Shown piece by piece: positions 8,720-20,124 of a stretch of 32,150 nt of DNA. Both the position numbers and the translations under genes were made by a program. The DNA comes from Candidatus Rokuibacteriota bacterium. Lineage in GTDB: Bacteria > Methylomirabilota > Methylomirabilia > Rokubacteriales > CSP1-6. The DNA lies in the NCBI GenBank assembly GCA_016179925.1, contig JACPCG010000095.1, forward strand, positions 14,729-46,878, in the 5' to 3' direction. Below the pieces are notes generated by a model. The model saw nothing but the letters and a program-made list of their open reading frames with translations, had not been told where the DNA came from and did not search any database. The stretch's first letter is position 1. Each line of letters starts with the position of its first letter.

Positions 8720-8986
8720 ATGCCCAAGTACCTGATCTCGTACCGGAAGACCGAAGGCGCCGGCCAGAAGCCGGAGTGGACGTCGTTCACGACGCAGAGC
8801 GAGGAGGCGCTCGAGGCCCACGCCATCCGCGAGCGGGTCGACCGGCGGATGAGCGTCCTGGGCGAACAGCTCTGGGGCAACGGTGAGGTCGTCTGGATCG
8901 GCTCGGGCCGCCTGGACGACGTCCTCTACCGCCGCGAAGAAGCCGTGCCCGAGACGTCGGTCGTCTATGGCCTGGTCGAAGAGTAG
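8720..8986 (+). CDS. Hypothetical protein, 88 aa
   Basis: This is a short frame from the ATG at 8720, eight bases after carA, encoding MPKYLISYRKTEGAG and ending VVYGLVEE. It looks like a small soluble alpha/beta protein: a strand (YLISYRK), a helix (SEEALEAHAIRERVDRR) and strands (EVVWIG, SVVYGLV). Codon use is GC3-rich like its neighbours, supporting a real gene. No signal peptide or membrane segment is visible. It is the first of three small genes between carA and carB. I do not recognise the family. Confidence 0.65.
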   Translation: MPKYLISYRKTEGAGQKPEWTSFTTQSEEALEAHAIRERVDRRMSVLGEQLWGNGEVVWIGSGRLDDVLYRREEAVPETSVVYGLVEE

Positions 8987-9036
8987 ATGTCGCGGAATGG
9001 GCGCTCGTATCGTGCCGAACAAGGACACCATGGGGC

Positions 9037-9351
9037 GTGACCCCGGAAACCCGATCCGTCAATGGTGTCCCCATTCGACTCACGAGCGAGAGGTGGATGC
9101 ACATCGTCGAGCACCACGACGATCTCGCTGGTCATTTCCACGATGTCCTGGAAGCGGTTCGGGATCCTGACGCTGTGTATGATGGCGACGGCGGCGAGCT
9201 CCTCGCGGTCTCCAGCCGATTTGCTCCCCGATATCTGGTCGTGGCATACCGCGAGACCTCACGCACGGACGGGTTCGTGATTACAGCATTCTTCACGACT
9301 CGCCTGCGTCAGATTGAGAGGAGGAGATTAGCGTGGAAAAGGCCGTCCTAG
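9037..9351 (+). CDS. Small protein, possible toxin of a toxin-antitoxin-like pair
   Basis: The protein is 104 aa from a GTG at 9037. It contains LTSERWMHIVEHH near residues 16-28, DPDAVYDGDGGE near 43-54, then two strands YLVVAYRE and GFVITAFFT. This pattern (RW..I..HHPE-like helix, a 'PDxVY' turn, a 'VVAY...GFVITAF' hairpin) resembles small BECR-fold/RelE-like nuclease toxin families that are often paired with DUF2283 proteins. The link is by pattern only. The 3' end overlaps the next gene by 19 bases, as in two-gene toxin-antitoxin modules. Its codon use is less extremely GC-rich than the pyr genes, which fits acquisition by transfer. Confidence 0.6.
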   Translation: MTPETRSVNGVPIRLTSERWMHIVEHHDDLAGHFHDVLEAVRDPDAVYDGDGGELLAVSSRFAPRYLVVAYRETSRTDGFVITAFFTTRLRQIERRRLAWKRPS

Positions 9352-9571
9352 AACTCCTGGAGAGCCTTCCGCACCTCCTCAGGCTTCCGTCGAAGCAGAT
9401 CTGGTTCGATTTCGACGAGGAAGCGGATGTCTTGTACGTCAGCTTCGAGCGGCCGCAGGGCGCTACGGACAGCGAGCTCACGGAGGAAGGCGTCCTGATG
9501 CGCTATCGCGGTGATCAGCTCGTGGGTGTGACGATCCTCAACGCCCGTAAGAGGCTCCGGAGTCACGCGTA

Positions 9572-9572
<1 letters not shown>
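9333..9572 (+). CDS. DUF2283 family protein, possible antitoxin
   Basis: The protein is 79 aa from a GTG at 9333, with a strong GAGGAGGAG ribosome site about 7 bases upstream. [15 protein letters not shown], then [24 protein letters not shown], is the standard DUF2283 pattern (D..ADVLYxxF ... GVxxRxxxxxLVGxxIxxAxxR). The N-terminal helix (about residues 1-20) precedes the domain. Members are commonly found next to small toxin-like genes, and here the start lies inside the end of one. An antitoxin role is inferred from this arrangement. The stop shares its last base with the GTG start of carB, so the pair is fully embedded in the pyr operon. Confidence 0.75.
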
Positions 9573-12486
<2,914 letters not shown>

Positions 12487-12497
<11 letters not shown>

Positions 12498-13239
12498 CGA
12501 CCGACTGCTCGTCGCGCTCGACGTGGAGGGCCTCGGCGAGGCCGAAGCCCTGCTCGGCCGGCTGGAGGGCACTCTGACCGGCTGCAAGATCGGCTCGCAG
12601 CTCTTCACGGCCGCCGGGCCCGCCGCGGTCGAGGCCGCGAGGAAACGGGGCTTCCGCGTCTTCCTCGACCTCAAGTTCCACGACATCCCGAACACCGTCG
12701 CCGGCGCCGTGCGCGAGGCGACGCGCCTCGGCGTCTTCATGCTGAACGTCCACGCGAGCGGAGGCCTCGCGATGATGCGCGCGGCCGCGGAGACCGCCGG
12801 GAAGGCGGCGCAGGACTTCGGCGTCCCGCGGCCGCTCTGCCTCGGCGTGACCGTGCTGACGAGCCTCGACCGGCGGGCGCTCCACCGCGAGGTGGGCGTC
12901 GTCGCCAACCTGGACGCGCACGTGCTGCACCTGGCCGAGCGCGCGCGCGAGGCGGGGCTCGACGGCTGTGTCGCCTCGCCCCGGGAGATCCGCCTGCTGC
13001 GGATCGCGATGGGGCGACGGTGGGTGATCGTCACGCCGGGGATCCGCCCGGCTGCGTCAGCCGAGGAGGGCTCGCGTCCCCCTCGGGACTCCTCCGGGCG
13101 GAGCGACGACCAGGTGCGGGTCGCGACGCCGCGGCAGGCGCTGGCCGCCGGCGCCGACTATCTCGTCGTGGGCCGCCCGATCACCGCCGCCGCCGATCCC
13201 GCCGCCGCCGCGGCGGCCATCCTGACGGAGCTCGCATGA
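12487..13239 (+). CDS. pyrF: Orotidine 5'-phosphate decarboxylase
   Basis: The protein is 250 aa from a GTG that overlaps the end of carB by 11 bases. It is a TIM-barrel enzyme removing CO2 from OMP to give UMP. The catalytic array DLKFHDIPNT is at residues 61-70 (D61, K63, D66), with K34 in CKIGSQLF. VTPGIRP and the phosphate-binding YLVVGRPI lie near the C-terminus. Between VTPGIRP and DDQVRVATP the linker is about 10-14 residues longer than usual (EEGSRPPRDSSGRS). That extra stretch coincides with an inverted repeat in the DNA, described separately. The frame stays open, and the linker is at the phosphate-gripper side loop, which may tolerate it. The stop overlaps the pyrE start (ATGA). 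Confidence 0.95.
13058..13108 (+). repeat. Hairpin-forming in-frame insertion inside pyrF
   Basis: GAGGAG (13063-13068) and CTCCTC (13089-13094) form an inverted repeat around a CG-rich spacer, within a segment that lengthens the pyrF loop by roughly 42 bp without breaking the frame. It looks like a small palindromic repeat element inserted into a coding region. No second copy was seen in this window. Confidence 0.45.
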
Positions 13240-13805
13240 CGGAACGCGAGACGCTCGCGCTCTACGAGAAGACCGGCGCCCTCATGCGCGGCCACTTCCG
13301 GCTGACGTCGGGCCTGCACTCCGACGTCTACCTCCAGTCGGCGCTCGTGCTCCAGTACACGGAGCACGCCGCCGCCCTTGGCGCGGCGCTGGCGGCGCCC
13401 TTCCGCGATGCCGGCGCCGTCACCGTACTGGCGCCGGCGATCGGCGGGATCCTGGTCGCCCACGAGGTGGCCCGGGCCCTCGGCGTTCGCGCGCTCTTCA
13501 CCGAGCGCGAGAACGGCACGATGACGCTGCGCCGCGGCTTCGCCCTCTCGCCCGGCGAGCGCTGTCTCGTGGTGGAGGACGTCATCACCACCGGCGGCTC
13601 CACGCGCGAGGTCGTCGAGTGCGTGGAGAAGGCGGGCGGCGTCGTGGTGGGTGTAGGCTCGCTGATCGATCGCTCGGGCGGCGCCGCCCACTTCGCCGTC
13701 ACGCGCGTCGCGCTGGCCACGGTCCAGGCCCGGACCTGGACGCCCGAGGCGTGTCCCCTCTGCACGACCGGCAGCCCGGCGATCAAGCCGGGGAGCCGGA
13801 GCTGA
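13236..13805 (+). CDS. pyrE: Orotate phosphoribosyltransferase
   Basis: The protein is 189 aa from an ATG overlapping the pyrF stop. It transfers ribose phosphate from PRPP to orotate, giving OMP. HFRLTSGLHSDVYLQ at residues 20-34 is the orotate-binding N-terminal region. FTERENGTMTLRRGF at 88-102 is the flexible loop, and LVVEDVITTGGST at 111-123 is the PRPP motif. It is the last gene of the pyr operon. A convergent gene on the other strand ends 35 bases away. No clear intrinsic terminator is visible in that short gap. Confidence 0.96.
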   Translation: MTERETLALYEKTGALMRGHFRLTSGLHSDVYLQSALVLQYTEHAAALGAALAAPFRDAGAVTVLAPAIGGILVAHEVARALGVRALFTERENGTMTLRRGFALSPGERCLVVEDVITTGGSTREVVECVEKAGGVVVGVGSLIDRSGGAAHFAVTRVALATVQARTWTPEACPLCTTGSPAIKPGSRS

Positions 13806-13840
13806 TCACGGCAGCCTGATCGCGTGGTCGTCGCCGGCCA

Positions 13841-16800
13841 TCACGGCGTGAGGAGACGAATCGAATGGTAGTCGCGAGCCCGGTGCCCGGCGACGTTTGT
13901 GAGCGTTGCCAGGGTCGCCGGCAACGCGGTCCTCTCCAGCGACGGCTGCAGAAGATGAAACTTCAGATCCGTGGTGTTGTAGAGATGGCGCGGCTCGAGC
14001 AGCGTGTAGGCTTGCGTGAGATCGATGTTCGCGAAAAACGCTGAGGCCTGTGTCGGATCCAAGCGAAAGAGCGTGGTGCCGCGGCCGGACGGCGCGAAGA
14101 AGGACGAAGACACCAGCGCGGCCGAGCCCGTTGCCGAGCCCAGGGTGTGGAAGCCGACGCCAAGTCCGGCGCCGATGAATTGCGCGCGCGAGAGGTCTGG
14201 ATCCCACACGAGCAGATCGCCGAGGTTCCCGCGCGGGCGGGTAGACACGAAGCTCAGGGCGAGGAACACGATTCGCTGATTCCCTGCGACCGGCCGTGGG
14301 CGGACCGCTTGCAGCAACCGCCCGGGTCCCTGGAGCAGCTTCCCCAGCGGCTGCTGAATGCGCATCGCGCTGCACACGTTACTTGGGTCGCACGTGTAGA
14401 CGAACAGAAAGTCGTCGGGCACGGTCGCTGGCTGGATCGTGTAGCGCCCCCGTGCGAGCATCGCCTGCCGGAGGTCCTCCCGGAGCCACCCGTCGAGGGA
14501 CAGGCTCTGCTCGCCGTTGGCAGGCAGCGCGACGTCCGTGACGGTCCCGATCGTCCCGCCGACGCTGGTGGGGAGGATCTGCCCGGCGGCACGCCAGCCG
14601 GAATCTACCGTGGTGCCGTTCTGTGGGCCTCCCGAGTAGGTCAGCGTGGAATGCACATAGAACGTACGGCTGCCGAGGCAGCAGCTCCGGTCTATCTGAT
14701 CGTCCACGACCTGCGAGTTGATGGTGACCGTTGGTTCGGCTGTCGAGGCGACCACCCTCCCCTGCTCGAGGTCGACGAGCGCCCAGAGCAGCGGCGTCAC
14801 CTGCTCGGGGAGGTACGGCGCGATGGTCTTCGTGGTGTACTGTTCGGTGGCGCCGCTCGCGTTCACTTTGAAGACGGGAACGGTCACCGGAGCGACCTGC
14901 GGCTGGCTGAGGAAGACGCGGACCAGGCCCAGGGGTCGGCCGGCGGCGTCCACGCTGATGTCCCGGAGCTGCCAGTAGTACGGGGCGAAGACGGTGCCGA
15001 TGTCCCAATTGTGCGGGAGGTCGAGCCGCACTGGGAAGCTCTGGTTGAAGGGAATCGTCTGCTCGTAGGCGACTTCGAAGGTGAAGGGGCTGAAGCTCGC
15101 GCTGCCCGGCCCGTACGATCCGTCCACGTCGGGGTTGTATGTCGGCGGAGGCAGCGGCACCCAGACGTACGTCGTCGCCTGTTCCGCACGCGCCAAGTGC
15201 TGCCGATACACGACCGTCTGCGTGAAGTTGACCGTCGTGAGCTGGACCGGCGATGGGAAGGCGACACGCTTGCGCTCCGTCACCACCACATCCGTCCCGC
15301 CCGAGAGGATGGCGAGTTCCGATGACCCCGGCTGGCGCAGGACGTCGAACACGGCCACGGTGGGCGGCGAGGCGGATAGCGGCGTCCGCGCGACCAGCGC
15401 ACTGTCGGTGTCGCCCCACTTCACCACCTCGTACTGTGCGACGGTGAGCGGGCCCAACCCGGTGGCGAGGCCGAAGACGCCCTTGGGCGTCCGCAGCTTC
15501 CACTGCGTGCCGTCGTTGAAGACCTCCTCGACGCGCACGCCGCCGAGCACCTTGCCGATCACGCCCCCGGGGAAGGCGCCGCCCGGGCGCTCCTCGCCCA
15601 GCGCCCCCGTGTAGACGGCGACGAAACGCTCGGCGCCCTCGGGTGGAGCGACGGTGACCGCGGGGAGCGTGCCGCCTGGTTCGACGCGTCCCACTCCGAC
15701 GCCCGAACTGGCCCGTTCCCGAACGCCGTCGGTGCCATCGGCGTAGACGGTCAGCGTCCCGCTGTCGAGCGCCTCCGCTGAGGCATTGGCGCCCACCAGT
15801 CGGAGCCCGCTCCCGTCGTCGACGAGATCCACGTCGAGCCGGCCGCGGAAGAAGTAGTCGAGCAGGCTGGCGGAGTACCGGACCGCGAGCGGCAGGAGCT
15901 TTGCCGCATAGTCCTCGTAGACCAGCCGGGTCAGTGTCAGCGCGTCTGCGGCCGGTTGCCCGAGGATCGCGGTCACCGGGTCGTAGAGGGCTGACTCCGC
16001 GACGAAGTGCCGGACCGTTTCACCCTCGAACGCCTTCTCGAAGTACCGGCGGACGACGGCGCCTTCGGGCTCGAAGAAGTCGGCGCCGAGGGCCGACCGC
16101 CGCGGGAAGACGAAGTCTGTGAAGAGGGTGTCGTCGCTCAGGAAGTTGCCGTTCGTGTACTCGGCGATGCCGAGCGACGGCAGCGTCAGCACCCCGAAGT
16201 TGCCGCCCAGGAACGTGTCCGAGTCGATGAGCCGAGCCACGGGCACGGACGCCTGGGGATGACCCGTCGGCGTGAACGCCGGGGCCGGACTGAACGGGGG
16301 ACCAGCGTTCAGCAGGCTTTCGAAGCGCTGGCGCCGCGCCGAGCCCGGGGCTGCTCGCTGGAGCCTATCCACGTGGCGCTCGTAGCCGTCAAGGATGGGG
16401 TGGGGGTCGTTGCGCACGTGGGCGGGGACGGAGGCGTCCTGGACGAGATGCGTGAGGTGCCCCAGAGCCTCGAAGGTCGCGCCGAAGGCGCTCGCGCGAT
16501 CCGCCGGAGCCGAGCCCGTGAGGGCTTTCAGGTACCAATCGCGCGCGTCTTGCCACGACCAGTTGCCGCCGCCCGCGATGCCGTGCTGCCCCGCGTTTTG
16601 CTGCCAGAGGGTGGACGACTGGAACCGGCCGAAGAGTCCTGCCCCATCCCAGGGCGCCGCGAGCGGGTTGTGGAAATGCCGGAGGGAGCGGAAGGACGGG
16701 TCGTCCTCGCGCTCAGCACCGTCCCCGATCAGTCGCGTCACAGGTAGTGGCGCGACTCTGCTAGGACTGAGAAATTTGTCGTCGATTCCGAAGGAAAATC

Positions 16801-16954
16801 CCAGTTCGGTCTGCAGCACGCTATCGAGGGAGGACACGCCCAGCCGGACCGCCCGCTCGGCGATGTCCCGGTGTGTGGGCGGCTCATACGCAGGCAGCGA
16901 AAGAGGCCCGCCGAAAACCAGCAGGAGCGCCAGGAGCGCGACCTGACGGCTCAC
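13841..16954 (-). CDS. Large secreted protein with zinc phospholipase C/S1-P1 nuclease-like N-terminal domain
   Basis: The protein is 1037 aa from a GTG preceded by AAAGGAG. Residues 1-22 form a signal peptide. The N-terminal 250 residues look like the zinc-dependent phospholipase C/P1 nuclease fold. They show PTHRDIAERA near 26-35, EREDDP...RHFHNP at 81-97, and GHLTHLVQDASVPAH with the H169-x3-D173-x5-H179 spacing of that superfamily. The remaining 750 residues are beta-rich, with alternating strands, Gly/Pro turns and few Cys, and have no recognisable enzyme motif. They probably form Ig-like or propeller modules. It is the last gene of a four-gene operon of exported proteins. Activity (lipase or nuclease) is inferred only from the metal motif; the rest is unknown. 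Confidence 0.75.
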   Translation of the reverse strand: MSRQVALLALLLVFGGPLSLPAYEPPTHRDIAERAVRLGVSSLDSVLQTELGFSFGIDDKFLSPSRVAPLPVTRLIGDGAEREDDPSFRSLRHFHNPLAAPWDGAGLFGRFQSSTLWQQNAGQHGIAGGGNWSWQDARDWYLKALTGSAPADRASAFGATFEALGHLTHLVQDASVPAHVRNDPHPILDGYERHVDRLQRAAPGSARRQRFESLLNAGPPFSPAPAFTPTGHPQASVPVARLIDSDTFLGGNFGVLTLPSLGIAEYTNGNFLSDDTLFTDFVFPRRSALGADFFEPEGAVVRRYFEKAFEGETVRHFVAESALYDPVTAILGQPAADALTLTRLVYEDYAAKLLPLAVRYSASLLDYFFRGRLDVDLVDDGSGLRLVGANASAEALDSGTLTVYADGTDGVRERASSGVGVGRVEPGGTLPAVTVAPPEGAERFVAVYTGALGEERPGGAFPGGVIGKVLGGVRVEEVFNDGTQWKLRTPKGVFGLATGLGPLTVAQYEVVKWGDTDSALVARTPLSASPPTVAVFDVLRQPGSSELAILSGGTDVVVTERKRVAFPSPVQLTTVNFTQTVVYRQHLARAEQATTYVWVPLPPPTYNPDVDGSYGPGSASFSPFTFEVAYEQTIPFNQSFPVRLDLPHNWDIGTVFAPYYWQLRDISVDAAGRPLGLVRVFLSQPQVAPVTVPVFKVNASGATEQYTTKTIAPYLPEQVTPLLWALVDLEQGRVVASTAEPTVTINSQVVDDQIDRSCCLGSRTFYVHSTLTYSGGPQNGTTVDSGWRAAGQILPTSVGGTIGTVTDVALPANGEQSLSLDGWLREDLRQAMLARGRYTIQPATVPDDFLFVYTCDPSNVCSAMRIQQPLGKLLQGPGRLLQAVRPRPVAGNQRIVFLALSFVSTRPRGNLGDLLVWDPDLSRAQFIGAGLGVGFHTLGSATGSAALVSSSFFAPSGRGTTLFRLDPTQASAFFANIDLTQAYTLLEPRHLYNTTDLKFHLLQPSLERTALPATLATLTNVAGHRARDYHSIRLLTP

Positions 16955-16966
16955 TTGATTCTCCTT

Positions 16967-17527
16967 TCAGTTCCTGAAGCCGAGGTACGCCCGTTCCGCG
17001 TCAATGGCATCGAGCAATCGCTTGGTCTTGTCGGCGGGTGGTGTACCGTAACCCCAAACGAAGGTGCGATAGAAATTCATCCGCTCTTCCCTGGTCCTCA
17101 GCGGCTGAAGCTCGAGCATCATCCCTTCCTTCTCAAGCACCTCGCCAGCGTCCAGCTCCTCCCACTCTGGCGGCTTCTTGTCCCAGTCCTTTACGCGCCA
17201 CTGTCCGTAGCCGGGCTTGAAGACCGTCACGTAGGGGCCCTGGATATAGGTGAACGGGTTGAGCGTGAAGGTCCGGCGGCGCCCAACTTCAAAGCGGCCG
17301 TCGGGACCCGTCACGGCCTCCTCAGCGTCGTGGTACTTCCCGCTCGGCCCGCCGAGGCTTCGCGTCATCTTGAGCCACACCAGCAGCACGACCACGCCCT
17401 CGACCGGCCGCCCCGTCTCGGCATCGACGATCTGCGCCTTCCACGGTCCTCCGGCCTCGCTCGTGGACGGCAGGCTGCCACTGGCGAGCGCGACCGCGAG
17501 CGCCAGGATGAGTACCGCACGCATCAT
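16967..17527 (-). CDS. Secreted carboxypeptidase-regulatory-like domain protein
   Basis: The protein is 186 aa if started at the ATG pair 17527/17524, which gives a clean signal peptide (MMRAVLILALAVALASGSLP). A longer start at 17563 would overlap the upstream gene and hide the signal. The mature protein begins with KAQIVDAETGRPVEGVVVLL, then VTGPDGRFEV and TVFKPGYG. This is the pattern of carboxypeptidase regulatory-like (CNA-B/transthyretin-like) beta-sandwich domains common in exported proteins of delta-proteobacteria and relatives. A C-terminal helix follows (residues about 135-180). The start lies 14 bases after the stop of the large propeller protein and the stop is 12 bases before the next gene, so it is in the same operon. 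Confidence 0.75.
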   Translation of the reverse strand: MMRAVLILALAVALASGSLPSTSEAGGPWKAQIVDAETGRPVEGVVVLLVWLKMTRSLGGPSGKYHDAEEAVTGPDGRFEVGRRRTFTLNPFTYIQGPYVTVFKPGYGQWRVKDWDKKPPEWEELDAGEVLEKEGMMLELQPLRTREERMNFYRTFVWGYGTPPADKTKRLLDAIDAERAYLGFRN

Positions 17528-17541
17528 GGCCGATCCCGACT

Positions 17542-20112
17542 TCAGAACATCTTCAAGCGCCATATTCCGTCCTCGTCGATGCTGAAGCGTACCTCGAAGG
17601 ACTTCGCCACACCGCCGTCAGTGCGTACCATCGCGTAGAACGCCTCCCGCCCATCGATCTCGTCGAGCACCAAGTCTGTCAGTATGGTGTCGATCGTCGC
17701 CAAGCGCGGCGCGAGGAGCCGGAAGAGTGCCTCGTACCGCGGCCGGGACCGAGCGACGATGGTGGAGAGTGCCCGGGGAATGTCCCCGACCCGAAGCGCG
17801 TCCTTCAGGGCCTGCCATTTCGCATGCAGGAGGGCGTCGAGGCTGGCCCCGTCGAAGACGTTCACCACGGTCCGCGCGACCACCTGGGCGCTCTGCGGAT
17901 CGGTAACCGTGACTCCGACGACGTAAATCCCCGGCTGGGTGTACGTGAAGGATTGACCGTCGAGCGTCGGGCCTGTGAAGTCCGTGGCGCCGTCGCCGTC
18001 AAGGTCGAGTGCAACCGTGGCGCCGGCCACGCCGAGAAGTGAGAAGGAGACACCGAGCGGCGCGGCGCCGCTCTCGGGCGTGGCACGAAGCGAGGGCCCT
18101 GCACCGGGTGTCACCAAGACATTCACGCTATGGCCCGCCGTCGCCCCCGTCTCGCTCGTGGCCAGCGCGGTGACCGTCGTCGGACCCGAGACGACGGGCA
18201 TCTGGACGGCGAAGGCCGTGCCCTGCAGGGCGGCCGGGACGCCATTCACTGTGACCCCCACCTCCGCGCCGGCGGCGTCTACTGTCCCGCGCACGACGAG
18301 GTACCCCACGGGCGCCGTCGCGCCGTCGGTGGGCTCGGTGATTGTCACGCGGAGGGCGGTGATCGTGAAGCTTCGCTGTGCCGGCGTCGGATCCTCGTTC
18401 CCCGCGAGGTCACGCGCCTTGACCGCGAAGACGTGAGGCCCCTGGGCGAGGCCGGCGATCGTCGCGCTCGTTGCCGAGCCGAACGCCGACCAGGGCCCGT
18501 CGTCGAGGCGCCAGGCGAACGCGAGGCTCGCCGCCGGCGTCAGGTTGTCCCTCCCCGCGAAGGTGAACATGACGGTGGTGTCCTGCGTCGTCCCGGTCGG
18601 GCCGCCCGTGATCTGGCTGTCCGGAGGCGTGTTGTCCACGATGACGGTCCGACTCGAGGTCGCGCTGTTGCCAGCGCGATCGAAAGCGGTCGCCACCAGG
18701 GTCTGCGTGCCGTCGGCACTCGTGGCGGTGTTCCAGGTGGCCGTCGCGGCGGCGGCCGGCGCCGGCAGCGATGGTGCCACGACACCGCCGAGCACCTGGG
18801 TGCCCACGCCGAGCACGAGGCTGCCGAGCCCGCTGCCGCCGTCGCCGGCCTGGGCTTCGACGTGGACCGCCTGGCGGACGAACGCGCCGGCCGGTGGCGC
18901 CTGGAAGTCGAGCGACGGGGGGATGCCATCGTGGGTGATCCGGGCTTCGGCGGGCGCCGAGGTGAGGCCGTCGCCAGCGTGGCCAGTCGCGAAGATCTCG
19001 AGGAGGTTTCCCGCGTTGGGAGCCAGCGTCGCCGACACCGCGAACGCCCCCATGGCGTCGGCGGCGCCGACCACCGACGTCGTGTCATCGTTCAGGAAGA
19101 CGTCGACACGCGCCGAAGGCTCGCTCGTGCCCCGCACGTTCAGGGTGGCTTGGTTCGTGAACGCCGGGAGCTCGGTGAGGCCGGGTGCGGGTAGTGCCAT
19201 GAACCGCACGACCCGACCCGAGCGGCCGTCGGCCACGTAGAGGTTGCCGTCGGTGTCGAAGGCCAGCCCCGTTGGATCGTCGAGGTTGGAGGCGAACAGT
19301 GTCGCCGTGCCGTCGTGATGGAGCTTGCCGACGGCGCGCTTGGCTCGATCCTCGGGGAGGTCGAGATCCTCGGCCGTCACGTAGAGGGCGCCGAGGCGGT
19401 CGCGCGCGAGGCCGATAGGCCGCTTGAAGGTGTCGGAGGGGCCGAGCCGGGTCGGCGGCCCGGCGCTCCCGTCAGCGAGAATGGGAATCTGGAAGACCAC
19501 CCCGTCCGCTCGCGGATCCTCACGCCGGCCACGGGTCGCCGCGTAGACCACACCCTCATCGGTGGCGAGTCCCTCAAGCTGCGTGAACCCCCCGGCGAAG
19601 AGCACGGTCCGGCCATCGGGGCCCAGGGTGAGGATCACCTCGGGCTCGGCCGACTCATCATCCGGCTTGGGATCAGCATCATGGGTGAGGCGGTGGGCGG
19701 CGACGAAGAGCCGCCCCGTGCCGCTGACTGCGAGCCAGCGGGGGTGTTTCATGTCGCTCATCACCGGGGTGCGCCGGCCATCGGCCTCGACTCGGACGAC
19801 GCGGCCCGCTCGCTCCTCGGCGATGAGCAGTCGGCCGTCGAGGTCGAAGGCGAGCCCGATCGGGCCTCGGAGGCCGGCCGCCACCCGCACGCGCGTCTGA
19901 TCGGGCGCGATCCGCGTCACCGTGCCCGCCTCCCGGTCCGCCACGTACACGTTCCCGGCGGAGTCCACCGCAACGCCCCACAGGCTGCCGAAGGCGGCGG
20001 CCGGGATCTCCACGGGCGCCAGCGCGGTGATCGGCTGCACGGGAGCATAGCTCGCCGACGGAATCAGCGCCGCCGCGAGCAAGAGCGACACGAGTCCGGC
20101 GAGTTGTCTCAC
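17542..20112 (-). CDS. Secreted NHL-type beta-propeller / Ig-like / PKD multidomain protein
   Basis: The protein is 856 aa with a signal peptide (residues 1-22, ending PSASYA). Residues about 40-305 carry NHL/SMP-30-like repeats (GVAVDSAGNVYVADREAG, GLAFDLDGRLLIAEE, GLAFDTDGNLYVADGRSG), a six-bladed propeller. Residues about 315-590 contain Ig-like modules with DRAGNSATS and VDNTPPDSQITGGP patterns. About 600-665 is a further Ig-like module (VTITEPTDGATAP). About 680-750 is PKD-like (VALDLDGDGATDFTG...YTQPGIYVVGVTVTD). The last 100 residues are a distinct helical-then-strand domain (KWQALKDALRVGDIPRAL ... DEDGIWRLKMF) that looks NTF2-like. The build suggests an extracellular or surface binding protein. 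It is the second gene in the exported-protein operon. Confidence 0.8.
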   Translation of the reverse strand: MRQLAGLVSLLLAAALIPSASYAPVQPITALAPVEIPAAAFGSLWGVAVDSAGNVYVADREAGTVTRIAPDQTRVRVAAGLRGPIGLAFDLDGRLLIAEERAGRVVRVEADGRRTPVMSDMKHPRWLAVSGTGRLFVAAHRLTHDADPKPDDESAEPEVILTLGPDGRTVLFAGGFTQLEGLATDEGVVYAATRGRREDPRADGVVFQIPILADGSAGPPTRLGPSDTFKRPIGLARDRLGALYVTAEDLDLPEDRAKRAVGKLHHDGTATLFASNLDDPTGLAFDTDGNLYVADGRSGRVVRFMALPAPGLTELPAFTNQATLNVRGTSEPSARVDVFLNDDTTSVVGAADAMGAFAVSATLAPNAGNLLEIFATGHAGDGLTSAPAEARITHDGIPPSLDFQAPPAGAFVRQAVHVEAQAGDGGSGLGSLVLGVGTQVLGGVVAPSLPAPAAAATATWNTATSADGTQTLVATAFDRAGNSATSSRTVIVDNTPPDSQITGGPTGTTQDTTVMFTFAGRDNLTPAASLAFAWRLDDGPWSAFGSATSATIAGLAQGPHVFAVKARDLAGNEDPTPAQRSFTITALRVTITEPTDGATAPVGYLVVRGTVDAAGAEVGVTVNGVPAALQGTAFAVQMPVVSGPTTVTALATSETGATAGHSVNVLVTPGAGPSLRATPESGAAPLGVSFSLLGVAGATVALDLDGDGATDFTGPTLDGQSFTYTQPGIYVVGVTVTDPQSAQVVARTVVNVFDGASLDALLHAKWQALKDALRVGDIPRALSTIVARSRPRYEALFRLLAPRLATIDTILTDLVLDEIDGREAFYAMVRTDGGVAKSFEVRFSIDEDGIWRLKMF

Positions 20113-20124
20113 ACGGCGCCCCGA

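Noticed and set aside
13806-13840. Terminator between pyrE and the convergent secreted-protein gene
   Set aside because: Only a repeated ATCACGGC in direct orientation was seen. No stem with a T-run is present.
14147-15325. 392-codon plus-strand frame opposite the phospholipase C-like gene
   Set aside because: It has no motif or ribosome site. The minus-strand gene has a signal peptide, a zinc motif and a good ribosome site.
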